Shown one piece after another: positions 12,421 to 23,778 of a stretch of 57,943 bases of DNA. Position 1 is the first letter of the stretch. The number at the start of each line of letters is the position of its first letter. The notes under the pieces are model-generated. The model was not told the origin of the DNA, made no database searches, and saw only the letters and a program-made list of their open reading frames with translations. Location: assembly GCA_015499985.1 (NCBI GenBank), contig JAAAUF010000147.1:1-57943 (forward strand), written 5' to 3'. The stretch comes from Haplosporangium gracile (taxonomy: Eukaryota; Mortierellomycota; Mortierellomycetes; Mortierellales; Mortierellaceae). The position numbers were made by a program, and so were the translations under genes.

Positions 12421-12959
12421 GGTTGAATATGAATGTGAGTGGGAAAGAAAAGGATGCGAGAAGAGGTGTGAGAACTGAGAAAAATCTTTTTCTTTATGAG
12501 GCAAAATAAGAAAAAAGAAAAAGAAAAAATGAGATCATAAGCAAAGACTCCGTGACCGTGCACGATTGCGTCTTTTGTGTTTGTGGCACACAAATAAGCA
12601 TCCGTTACCAACGAAGAGGCAGCCATGGTACCGTTGCCACCGACAAGCCCATAACCCCACCACACCCTCTTTCCAACAATCAACAGCCTCCTCCTATCCT
12701 TTCTCTTTGTGCGGAAACGATGATTCCATGTGATCGTAACATACATAGTTCTCTATTTCAAGTCCTCCTCACTTCACACAGAGGTATAAGAACACAGGGG
12801 CACGAATCGCACAGGTTGGAATCAAAGCTATTAAGGGGTTGGTTGCATTCTAAAGAATAGATAAAAGTGGCAAACGGTGTTTTGTCTTTCTCTTTTGAAA
12901 GGAACGCGTTCATTCAATTCCCTGTTGAACAACTTCATCCACAAGTCGGATCAACAACA
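12421..12959. other. Divergent promoter region, RMD1-type gene / LIG1
   Basis: This 539-base spacer separates two head-to-head genes and must hold both promoters. The side next to the RMD1-type gene is purine-rich on the plus strand, that is, C/T-rich in the direction of that gene. An ACGCGT box sits close to the ligase ATG and is listed separately. No TATA box was evident. Confidence 0.6.
12904..12909 (+). promoter_or_regulatory. MCB-like ACGCGT box before LIG1
   Basis: ACGCGT, the MluI cell-cycle box bound by MBF in yeasts, lies 50 bases before the ligase ATG. Yeast CDC9 (DNA ligase I) is a known MBF-controlled G1/S gene, so the position fits. Only one copy was seen here, and the hexamer also occurs at unrelated places in the window (near 5103, 29535, 44188 and 49543), so a chance match is possible. 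Confidence 0.35.
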
Positions 12960-15900
12960 ATGTCCCTTCGCCAAAGTAAACTGTACGTCTTCCTACAACA
13001 TTTAAATCTCCAGCCATATCTTTACCTCTTTCTTGTATGCATTCTAATCATTTCACATCTGCAAAATTACTAGCTCATTCGGCCCCAAGGCTCCTTTGGT
13101 GGCGTCAAGTTCCGATGGCGCAAAGTACATGGAAAAGAAGGAAAATCCAGTGGAGACGCAGCCAGCCGTTAAAGCCTCCAACAGCACAAAGACTGAAACT
13201 ACCGAAGATACTGCTATGGTTGAAGATAACGAGACGGGTAAGACTTGAAACTTTGCGGTCAAAACGCTGAAAATTGGTGGCAAAATGCATCATTTGCATC
13301 ATTTCTCTAACTAAATAATGTCTTACTTTTGTCACCTTATAGCAAATGTGAGCGTCAAGAAGAGACACCGCAGAGTCATCGAGTCTGAAGACGAAGCAGA
13401 AGATGCTATTGTCGAGGAAAAAACGGAAACGATCGAAGAACACTCGTCGACACAGGAACACAAGGATGAGGAACTCACAGCAACGACAAAGCGACTCAAG
13501 CTGGATCCTACCTCACCCAGGAAACCCAAGGCACAACCAATTGCAGTCAAGGAACCAGTGGCCACCAAGCTTGAAGCATTAACAAAATATGTCAAGGATG
13601 TCAAGGATCAGGAAGAGGAGATCAAGGAGCCAGCAGAGGATGAGGAAGACATCAATGACGACGAGGTCGAAGCGGAGGAAATTGAACAGGAAAAGGAGTC
13701 TGCCGCGAAATGGTAATCACCACAGCAGTCGTCATATTCGTACATCATCGTAACCTACAGGATCTTTTGCGATTTATGAAATGCTAAGTTATATTCTTAT
13801 TTTACTACAGGGCCGATATGGTTTCGAAATCGACCAGCGACGCAGAATCCGCATCTTGGAAGAAGGGTGAGCCGTAAGTGTGATGAGTTTTGGAGTTGTT
13901 CCGAAGCGGGATATTCATTGCATTTATGAAAGACGGCAGAGATCGCTGACTAGTAGATAACCATCTACAACCATCGCAATAGTGTTCCATATGCCGCACT
14001 GTGCCAAACATTCGAGCGGATCGAGGATACCACCAAGCGTCTTCAGATTCTGGATTACCTTGTCAAGTTCCTCATCTCTGTCATTAAGCTCAGTCCAGAG
14101 AGTCTCCTCACTGTCATTTATCTGTCCATTAACAAGGTGAGCTACTTTCTTTTGACTCGTTGAGTGTTTCTATATTAAGCCAATATCTAACTTCCATTTT
14201 TTGTCTTTGATAGTTGTGCCCAGAATACGAAGGACTTGAGCTGGGGATTGGCGAGTCGCTTCTTTTGAAGGCTATCGCAGAGTCAACAGGAAGGGAGATG
14301 AAGAAGATCAAGGCCGACTATGCAGAGATTGGAGACTTGGGTGTCATTGCCATGGTATGCAAATGCAACGTGGCTGTTCATGGATTCAACTCTCATTCAC
14401 ATGTGCATATCGCTTTGTTAGGAATATTAGCTTATACACTCCATGTTTTGACTGTTATAGAATAGCAGAAGCAACCAGCCGACCATGTTCAAACCCAAAG
14501 TACTCACCATCCCACATGTCTTCAAGACGCTCAAGGACATCGCCTCTTTGACTGGAAACTCGGTAAGCCGCCATAGTGGCGTGTCGATGTGCAGATTATG
14601 TAAATTTTGACCACGGGACAGCTTCTCATATGGAGACGAATTCATTATCAATTTCTTTAGTCTCAAAAGCAAAAGGTGGATAAGATTAAGTTGATGCTGG
14701 TGTCATGTCGCAACAAGGAGGCCAAGTACTTGATGCGCTCTCTCGAAGGAAAGCTCAGAATTGGACTCGCCGAGAGGACAGTTGTTGTCGCCCTTGCTCA
14801 AGCCATTGTCCTGTCGCGTCTCAGTATGTATTCTATCTCCGGAATTTGTAAGCTTATTTAACCAAACCCGTATTGGCCAAGCTAATAATGAAACGCCCTT
14901 GCTTGTGTCTTTAGATATCAAAAAGATGTCGAAAGAAAAGTTGCAGATGGAACTGGAAGAGGCAGCATCCGTTGTCAAGTCGGTTTACAGGTAAGAGTTG
15001 AGGATACCGGTTTTCGGTCCGCACAATGCATATACCAACCGAACCATTGCAACGCCCACTTACCTCGTCTTTGTGACTGAATGATATTTCATAGTGAACT
15101 TCCATGCTACGATCTTATTGTGCCGGCACTTCTCAAGGGAGATATCGATGGTCTGAAGGAGACTTGCAAGCTGACCCCAGGTACAAACGTCTTTTAACTT
15201 TTGCGTCACCATAATAATCCTATGGCTTCAAGTAACTTATTTGTTTAATCAACGATGTAGGCATCCCATTGAAGCCCATGTTGGCACATCCTACTAAGGC
15301 GCTGACTGATATTTTGGACCGATTCGAGAGCATTGCTTTCACATGTGAATACAAGTACGATGGGGAGCGCGCACAGATCCACAAACTGGAGGACGGGTCT
15401 ATGAGAATCTACAGTCGAAACTCTGAGAACATGTCCAACAAGTATCCCGATGTCATGGAGCGTCTTGGAAAGGTATGTCGCACAGTTTCCTTGAAGAAAC
15501 AAGGATGTTGCACTCTCACGTCGCATCGTCTAACTATAACTTTTACTTGCTTCAATTACATCTTTTAGTTTGCAAAGCCAAACACGACGTCGTTTGTTCT
15601 AGATTGCGAGGCTGTGGCGTGGGACCGTGAACAGAAATTTATTCTGCCCTTCCAGGTTCTGAGCACAAGGAAGCGCAAGGATGTCAAGGAGGAGGATATC
15701 AAGGTTCAGGTCTGCATTTTTACATTCGATTTGCTGTACCTCAACGGCGAGTCACTCCTTCGCGAACCACTTGCTAAGCGCCGTGAACTTTTGTTGGAGC
15801 ACTTCAACGAGGTCGATGGCGAGTTTTCTTTTGCCAAGAGTATGAACTCTGCACAGATCGAAGACATTCAGATCTTTTTGGATCAGAGTGTGACGGACAA

Positions 15901-16510
15901 CTGTGAAGGATTGATGGTTAAGACTTTGAACGGTACCGAGGCCACCTATGAGCCTTCAAAGAGATCTCGGAACTGGCTCAAGGTCAAGAAGGACTATCTG
16001 GCGGGTGTGGGAGATTCGATCGATTTGGTCGTGATTGGAGCCTATGTCGGACGTGGAAAGCGTACGGGAGTCTATGGAGGATACCTGTTAGCGTGCTACG
16101 ACTCTGATCGAGAGGTGTACCAGTCGATCTGCAAGATTGGAACAGGATTCAGTGAACAAGATCTGGAGGACCATCATAAGGACCTGAAGGAACACGTTAT
16201 TCCAGAGCCCAAGTCGTACTACATGCTCGGAGAGGGTAACAAGCCTGATGTCTGGTTTGCCCCCGTTCGGGTCTGGGAGATCAAATGCGCGGATCTTTCG
16301 GTCAGTCCTGTGTACAAGGCCGCGGTTGGCATTGTGGATCCCAGCAAGGGTATCTCGCTTCGTTTCCCGCGATTCATCCGTCTCCGTGACGACAAGACAC
16401 CCGAGAACGCGACGTCGAGCGAGCAGATTGCCGAGATGTATAACGATCAGAAGCTAAATACTGTCAAGAACGACACCAACATGGGCGTCGACATGGATTT
16501 CGATTACTAG
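12960..16510 (+). CDS. LIG1: ATP-dependent DNA ligase I
   Basis: Seals nicks in nuclear DNA during Okazaki-fragment joining and excision repair. Twelve exons (12960-12982, 13074-13237, 13343-13712, 13811-13873, 13983-14136, 14214-14354, 14461-14562, 14661-14823, 14915-14990, 15095-15180, 15261-15472, 15569-16510) encode 831 residues. Residues to ~250 are an acidic/basic disordered leader. The DNA-binding domain follows ([13 protein letters not shown] and neighbours). Nucleotidyltransferase motif I is [12 protein letters not shown] with the adenylated lysine at 479; motif III is [13 protein letters not shown] is [10 protein letters not shown] is [11 protein letters not shown]. The OB fold ends with the [12 protein letters not shown] motif VI. 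The first exon has only 23 coding bases. After splicing, the N-terminal PCNA-binding motif reads QSKLSFG, which lacks the paired aromatics of a classical PIP box. No upstream in-frame ATG for a mitochondrial form was seen; the frame extends back only from a GTG at 12867. Yeast name CDC9. Confidence 0.96.
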
Positions 16511-19500
16511 AACAAGTATGTAGACTCAATTTCCATTTTTGCATTCTTAAAAAAAGTTTCATTGTCATCCATTCTCTATCATCGTTGCATGTGAGATCTA
16601 GGGTAGTGCTTAGACAAGGGTCAAGTATATGCTCAGACCGCATGGACGTGAATGATTCTGGACGTCTGGTTGGTCAAAAGCAAGCGATGGATTGTAGTGC
16701 TCTCTTTATTGTTCAGTGCTACCACCCTGGCGCGGTTTTAATTAACCAGACTCTTGCTCGGTAACTCAATGGAACAACGCGACAGCACATTATATTTCCA
16801 ACCCGATTTGTGGACCATGCACGTGTTTGAGATGGTGCCACGAACAAAAACGAAAAAGAGAAAAGGAGAAATGATAGAGCGAGGTCCCGGATGGGCCACA
16901 ACAACGAAGTAAGCAGTGAGCAACGGATCTCACTCCTCTTTGTCGTCGAAGGACAACATCGTGTAGAATCGATTGGACCCTGGCTCCCACTCCTCTGACC
17001 CTCCGGGGGGCGCCTTTGTCATCCGTGCATTGGGTGGGCGGAGTTTACCTTGTCCACTTGGGAGGTAGATTTACGAGGGCGCCTCAATTTAGGGGGTGAG
17101 GTTAGGCTCCTTGCTCGAGACAAAGAGCGAGTGCCTAGAGTTATCGGAACCACGGGTGCTTGCACGCACGCATGCACGATCGGACGATGATGTGCCGTTT
17201 TGGTAAGAAAAGGTCTAATCAAGAACGCTAACTGCACTAGAATTGCAAGAGCTTTTTCACGAGCCATTTTGTTTTCTGCCATTTTGATCGCATTCCTGGT
17301 ATTGAAGCTTGTTACCGAAAGAAAGAAAAGGTATATAACCTGCTGCAGCTCGAAAAGCAAGCGACTTCATTCGCCTTTTTCGATCAGATACGTTTGTCAT
17401 CATCACTTACCATCTTTGGACGTTGACTCTCATTCCTTTTCCTTCTCTCCAGAACAGGGTTTTGTTATTGACACCTTGCATGCGGCTCACTTTGTTTGCT
17501 TGTCGGTTTGTTTGTGCATGTGTTATTGTCGTTGGCTCACTTTGTGTACGAGTTTTGTTTGGCTTTGGCTTTAGTGCCTGGAATGTTCGCTCAGCACTCC
17601 CTCCCTACTCCATCAGTTTCCCACCCAGTCCCTGCCACCTCCCTCTTTATCCGGCGCGCAGACCCTTTTCGTTTCCTATTTTTTCCCCGACCTCTGTCTC
17701 TCTCTTGGACACTCCTTTGCGCCTTGTCTCCTTGCACCACCCCCCTCTCCCTGCACTATGTACATTGTGCCTTGCGCCTTGGTTTTCTGTTCACCAGGTG
17801 AAATACAAAAATCTAGATGGCTCTTGGAGGTCCGAGTGTAATGGTGCATGTAGGGGAGATGAGTTAAAATAGGTGGCAAAATTATCTTCAGCTGTCTGTT
17901 GTGTGGCATGAGTGAAAGATGAAAAAGGAACAAAGAAAGGGCAGACGAGCAAGTAAGCGTTGGAGGAGGGATAAGTGCGAAGACTATCCGCTCACCCGCA
18001 AAAGCAATGGCGTAATGTACAAAGGATTGTTTTTTACATGTCTGTCCCTTTATTCTCGTGACTGTGAGAACAGACAGCACAAAAACAAAACAACAATGAG
18101 AACATTAGTCCTGACAGCAGCGAATGGCGAAAGAAAGGCAGCCAGGGATATACCAGTATGTTGTTTCTAGCGCGTACTTGTCGTTTTGGCGCTAGAGAAG
18201 TTCCTCCACTCTACATATTCAAACTCTGCTCGGCTAGCTTCGTTTTGGATCCTCTGAGTGTACCAGAACTCATTAGCCCATTCATATGCTTACTTTGAAC
18301 TCAGCGGGGAGTATCCGTACCTGTCAATCCCAATCTCAACGTTGCTGAAAAGGCGTATAGAGATACCTCCTGTTCTCTCGTCAGGACCATGAACATTCAG
18401 GGGCTCTCTTTCACACACTCCAACGAGCTTTCTTTTTTTTTTTTTTCATACTGTCGCTTCTTTTTTTCGAGGGGAAGAGCGACGCAAAGAAAAGATAATC
18501 CCGTTTGGCCTTTTTGATAAGTACCTCTGAGAGCAATAGCATCCATTCCCCTTTCTTCCCCAGTTCCGTAGGTGCAAAAAGCCAGAAAATAGAAGAAAGA
18601 ATGTACATTGATGTTCGGTATCTGCGAACCATGTGGCGAGCAATGTACCTTCTTTCCGCTCGCGAAGAGGTTTTAGTAGAGCTAAATGTAAGGCAGCCGC
18701 CAAAATGGTTTTAATTATGATGGCCAACCTGCATGTATACTTCGCATGGTAAATAGAGGTACCTTCTAACTAGCTCCCCAGATACCAACGAGCGAGAAAG
18801 AAGGAGTATGTAAGGTGCAAAACAAGGTAATGCGATCGGCTGCTGGTACAAGTGTGTGCTAATTAGCCTCTAATGCAGCTGTTGAAGCTAGAAGTACCAG
18901 TGCTAGGCAGGAAGATGACGAAGGGAGGTTTTCTGTGGTATTTTTGATGACTAGTTTTCGGGATGTTCATCCCGGAAAGGGAGGGAAGGAGGAGTCTGTC
19001 TATGACCCTCGTCCTGTGCGAGTTCAACATGAATATTTTTTTTTGCATTTTGTGCTTTGTTGATGTTGATGGCGGGCTTACTTTTTTATTCCTGAGTGAT
19101 AGGGTGACAAAAATGCTCTCAAGAAAAAGCATCAAACTGCGTTTTGTTTTCCTTTAGCCCTTGCGCTCGCTCCCCTGGGCCGAGAAAGGCACCCACAAAC
19201 CCAATCCTTCGCCTCCATATAAATTCTTGGGCCAAGATTACGCGCGCGCGAACGGACGAGCATTCCGCCTAATTGCTTAGTCGGCAAAAATATATCTAAC
19301 CGTCAATCCTCATTGTTTACATTCTTCTTTCTGCCCTGTTCCCTGGGTTGCTCTTTCCTTACTCCACGATGTCTACTGATTCAAGGAATGGCGCTAAAAA
19401 TGGCACCTGAAAACTCTTTGCCGTTCATCAGTTAGGCTTGCGCCCCTGGATGCAGCAGCCAGTATACCGATGCAAGCGAGGAGAATTGATAACCTAAACG

Positions 19501-20923
19501 TATTTCCCTTTTTTTCGGAACACAAAAAAAAGAATGGTCACTCATTCGACTCTCTTTTTCTCACTCTCTCAATAATACTATACATTGTGTATACTCTACG
19601 GACGGCCAAGTACCTTACTCAATGCATTTATGACAGAATCTGGATTGTGAAAAGTTAAGTCTAGGGACAAAAGGCGAGTGACAATGAGCAGAAAGAATAG
19701 AATAGCCCTCCCATGGCGAACTTTTTGCTCTCAAAAAATGTGGATTGATAGACATACATACCAAGGAAATTCTTAGAGAAGAGATGAATAGAAAATGAGG
19801 GAGGAATGCCAATGCTCGTCATAGGCCCGGGGAATCAACAAGTGAGGGAAGAGCGATAGCGAATAGAAAGAAAGAGAGAAAACGGATTGTTGCTGTTCTC
19901 AAATGCATGTGTTCGTGTCAATTTGTTCGTCGTTTGTTTATCGTTGCAGTTCTTGATTTGATCATAATATAGACCATTGGCTACCAATTTCATTAACTGT
20001 ACTCAAGTGAGTCGTTGGCGTGTGAGAAACACACTTTGTTTGTCTCGTAATCTGTAACATGTCTCTCAGGTGTTGGTTAACATAAGAGACGAAGAACAAT
20101 AAAATGCTAGATCGCAGTCCGCCCTTGAGACTCCCATCTGTGCAGAGTTTTACATCATTGCTGTTACTCCATTATGTCCTATCTATTATAGTAGACCTGT
20201 TACTCATCCTAATACCTTCTCTGCGTTGCACACCACCGCCCCATTGAATGACCATTTAATTGTCCTCCTCTTATAGCCATTGAAGTCTTTGAGCAATACG
20301 ACTGCATCCCTTTCACTCCAACGGCAGACGCGCGCGCAAATCAGGCATTGGATGCATGCCTTTCGTGCGTAATGGTTGGCTGTCGTTGTTTGTTGATGCA
20401 TCCACTAATGTGCATCGATGCCATTTCATGGCCCAACCTTTCGACAACAATCGTCTCCCTGTGTTTACATTTTGTAATTTTTGTGTTTTTGTAAGAGAAA
20501 GTACTTGTCCAGAGATACAAGGGGGTTGCTCGTCGTTTGTTTATTTTTCTTCGTCTTCTTTTCTTGCTCCACACATTCCTCGCCCAGAACTCAAAATCAC
20601 AGTACCCACTCCGACATCCATCGACTTCTTTCTGACGAGTATGTCATCTAGGTTAATGGAGTCCCGGTAAAGACACTACCACAGAAACCGTTTTCATGCT
20701 CATAATCATAAACTAAAATAACAGAGACACAGCAGGTATGTCTTGCATTCATTCAATGCAACTCGTACTCTATATTTGCCAATGTACGATGCGGAGCGGC
20801 CTGCCTCCGACTCGATTCTATTCCAAACGCCCCACCCCGCCCACATACCCTCTTTCCCTCTTGTGTGTTCACATCAACACTCAAAATGCCTAAAGGGTCA
20901 GTTCGAACGCCCTGGTCTTCCAG
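16511..20923. other. Gene-poor stretch downstream of LIG1
   Basis: About 4.4 kb with no gene I can support on either strand. It is a mosaic of C/T-rich tracts (17390-17790), A/T-rich sequence and homopolymers. Two alternating purine-pyrimidine CG elements, ACGCGCGCG, occur near 19239 and 20328. No transposon ORF, terminal repeat, tRNA or rRNA was recognised. The right end contains the promoter of the first sphingomyelinase gene. Confidence 0.5.
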
Positions 20924-20931
20924 TATAAATA
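20924..20931 (+). promoter_or_regulatory. TATA box of first sphingomyelinase gene
   Basis: TATAAATA occurs about 200 bases before the ATG at 21132, followed by a strongly C/T-rich leader (20968-21085). The distance implies a long 5' untranslated leader if the element is used. Confidence 0.4.
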
Positions 20932-21131
20932 TCGCCTGTGGGCCACGTATTAAAATTCTTTGTCCCTGACCTCCACAACCAAACCGTCCCCTGCCCTTCT
21001 TCCTTGCGCTTGCATTCTCTTCCTTTTCTCCTCACGAGCAACAAAATAAGTCGATCTCCTCCTCCCCCTGCATCAACTTTACACCCCTTCATTTTCTTGT
21101 CTAATTAACCCTACTCGATCCTCCAACAAAA

Positions 21132-23347
21132 ATGCGCATCGGAATCCCAACAACCCTCATTCTCACACTCGCCGTCGCATCGGCCGTGTACGCGGCTCCA
21201 GCTGCACCCACGCACCACCTTGAGAAGCGAGGCTTACTTTTGGACAAGATGAAGGACGCCTTTGCCAAGGCCGTCAAGTCATTGGAATGGTAAATTAACA
21301 AGGACACGCACTTCACTTAACTCCATGGACAAACATGAACGACACTCTTTTCAATTACCCAAAATCTAATGCAAGACTTCACCACTTCTCCTTAATCAAA
21401 ATCAGTGGCGCTTGCGTTACTGCCCTCGTGGTCGCTAAGGATATTTCGTATCTCAACAAGAACTGGGTCCTCGATGCCGCCGCAGGAATGTGCACGGACT
21501 TCAAGGTGATGCCCAAGGATGTCTGCCATGGCTTGGTTTACAGCCAAGGCCCCGTTCTCATTAACTCAATCAGGCAGGCGAGCCTCCTCAGCGGAGATGG
21601 CAAATATATTTGCCACCAAGGTAAGATGCGTTTTTTATGACGCGACAGAGTCACTCGTTTGCCCAAGCAAAAAGCGCAAAGTGCAAACCTATGGCAACCA
21701 TCGCTAACAACACTCATCCTTGAACTCGTTCTTTCCTTTAAAACGTCAGTCCTAGGAGCGTGCGCACCACAAGGCGTGCAATCTGGTACTGTTTCATTCC
21801 CTAAGCCCAAGCCCGCCTTTGCTGTTGCTCCTACCCACAGCGGAACCACCGTCGATATTCTTCACTTGTCCGAGTAAGTACCTTTGTATTTCGCCACGGA
21901 ATTTACTTGAAGTTGTCCATACGCGCTTGTTTCTAACTGAACGGTCGCGCGCTTGTAAAAACACAATAGCTGGCATGTTGATGACAAATATGAACCTGGT
22001 GCAGAGGCCGACTGCAACCGCCCCCTGTGCTGCCGCAAGTACGCCGATTCGCCCTTGACCCCCAAGCGCAAGGCCTCCAGCTGGGGAGACTACAAGTGCG
22101 ACTCGCCCGTCAAGCTGGGTGTCGACCTTTTGAAGTTCGTCCCCAAAGTCGCCAACGTCAGCTTTTCGATCTTGACCGGAGACGTGCCCCCTCACGATAT
22201 CTGGCTTCAGAACCGTGAGTCGGTCACCAAGGAGGAGGACGCGGCCTACAAGACCATGGCGGAGGGTTTGCCCACCAAGCTGTACCCCACTGTCGGAAAC
22301 CATGAGGCTGGTCCCACCAACTTGTTCCCTACGAAGGCCTCCGGCGGAGATATCCAATGGTTGTACAACAGCTTGGCCGACGACTGGTCCCGTTGGTTGC
22401 CCACGGATGCCGTCAACTCTGTCAAGAACTATGGTGCCTACACTGTCAGCCCTGCTCCCGGCTTCCGCATCATCTCGATGAACAATAACTTTTGCTACAC
22501 CTTGAACTTTTACCTTTATGCAGAGAGAAAGGACTACGATCCAATGGGTGAACTCAAGTGGCTCGTTGCGCAGCTTCAGGCTGCCGAGGATGCCGGTGAG
22601 CGTGTTTGGATTATTGGTCACGTCGGGCCTTCCCAGACCGATTGTCTTCAGAACTGGTCTGCCCTCTACTACCAAGTCGTTCAGCGTTACTCCCCCCATG
22701 TTATCGCTGAGCAATTCTTTGGACATACCCATTATGACGAGTTTGCTATCTCTTATGGACCCGGCGCCAAGAATGCTCAGAACGCCATCTCGACTTCCTG
22801 GATCGGACCCTCTGTCACCCCTTACACCGACATCAACCCCGGTTTCCGTGTCTACAAAGTCGACACCAAGAGCTGGAACGTGTTCGACTCTGAGACCTAC
22901 ATTGCCGATATGAACCAGGCCACGACATGGGACGCGACAAACACATCTCCCAACTGGCACCTTGAGTATAGTGCCAGGAAAGCCTACGGTGCTCATGTCC
23001 CAATCGCTGCCGACAAGCCATTGAGCCCTGGCTGGTGGCACAACGTGACTAGTGCCTTTGAGTCCAACCCTGCCGCCTTCCAGGACTACTGGACTTACCG
23101 TGGCAAGTCTGCCAACCGTCTCCCCGCCTGCACTGCTGCCAATGGATGCGCCAAGGAGACAATCTGCAACCTCCGTGCCGGAAAGAGCTCTGACTCTTGC
23201 AGTAAGATCCACTTCTCGGTCAAACGTGATCTTAATGACGACACAGAGACTGCTGATCCCACTGGTCTTCACACCCTGTACAAGCGTGCCGATTCCAAGC
23301 CCTGGAACAAGAAGCTCTGTGGACTCGGTGCCCAGTTCAACCTTTAA
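21132..23347 (+). CDS. Secreted acid sphingomyelinase-like phosphodiesterase 1
   Basis: Four exons (21132-21289, 21406-21620, 21750-21873, 21970-23347) encode 624 residues. A signal peptide (to about AVYA-AP) directs secretion; a KR site near 33 may be a processing point. A saposin-B domain with six cysteines follows (CGAC, MC, VC, IC, AC). The calcineurin-like metallophosphoesterase domain has the ligands expected for acid sphingomyelinases: D166 and H168 (HLSDWHVD), D237 (TGDVPPHD), N276 (VGNHE), H383 (IIGHVGP), H418 and H420 (GHTHYDEF). The expected reaction is hydrolysis of sphingomyelin or a related phosphodiester to a phospho-head group; the true substrate in fungi is uncertain, and nucleotide or inositol-phosphoceramide substrates are alternatives. 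The last intron splits the codon of D166. The C-terminal CGLGAQFNL is close to the CGQFHL end of its tandem neighbour at 23779, so the pair looks like a tandem duplication. Confidence 0.9.
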
Positions 23348-23778
23348 ATATCATTTATTCTCCTCTTGTATCTTTAATAAACAGGTTCCTTTTTCTCATG
23401 CAACTCTTTCCGTGTCTACATATACGCGTGCAGTCCAGCGCGATTTCGACTGGAAGGAAATGCGATCGGGAATGCTGCAACACATGCAGTGGCTCTAAAA
23501 ATTCAGATGGCAAACAACCCATCATCCGTGCTCATATTTTTTTAGGTCCGTTGGATGCGCTCATATTTATTGATGCTGTCTGTTGCTATACTGTTGTTTG
23601 TCATCGCCTTGTGTCTGTGCCTTCTCCCTCCCCTACGTTAACCCTCATCTTTTTCTCCTGGTGCCATTCCTCCCCCCCCCTTCTTTTTGTTCTCTTTCTT
23701 CTTCTTTCTTTCTTCTCTTCTCGTTCAACCTCTTTTCTCCCCTCCATACACTCTCAACCTTTCCCAAGGACATACAAT
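23348..23778. other. Spacer between the two sphingomyelinase genes
   Basis: A 431-base spacer with the 3' end of the first gene, including an AATAAA-like TTTAATAAAC near 23371, and a C/T-rich leader for the second. No TATA box was evident. No additional gene was seen. Confidence 0.5.

Noticed and set aside
12867..12959. N-terminal extension of DNA ligase I that might give a mitochondrial form
   Set aside because: The upstream frame begins at GTG, not ATG, and the added residues include two Glu and few basic residues, unlike a targeting peptide.
17200..17872. Overlapping plus-strand frames in C/T-rich DNA
   Set aside because: Their translations are low-complexity Phe/Ser/Leu sequences expected from a pyrimidine tract; no splice-linked homology was visible.
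21794..23272. Minus-strand open frame of 492 codons
   Set aside because: It mirrors the long catalytic exon of sphingomyelinase 1 and crosses its intron boundary; no family resemblance was seen.
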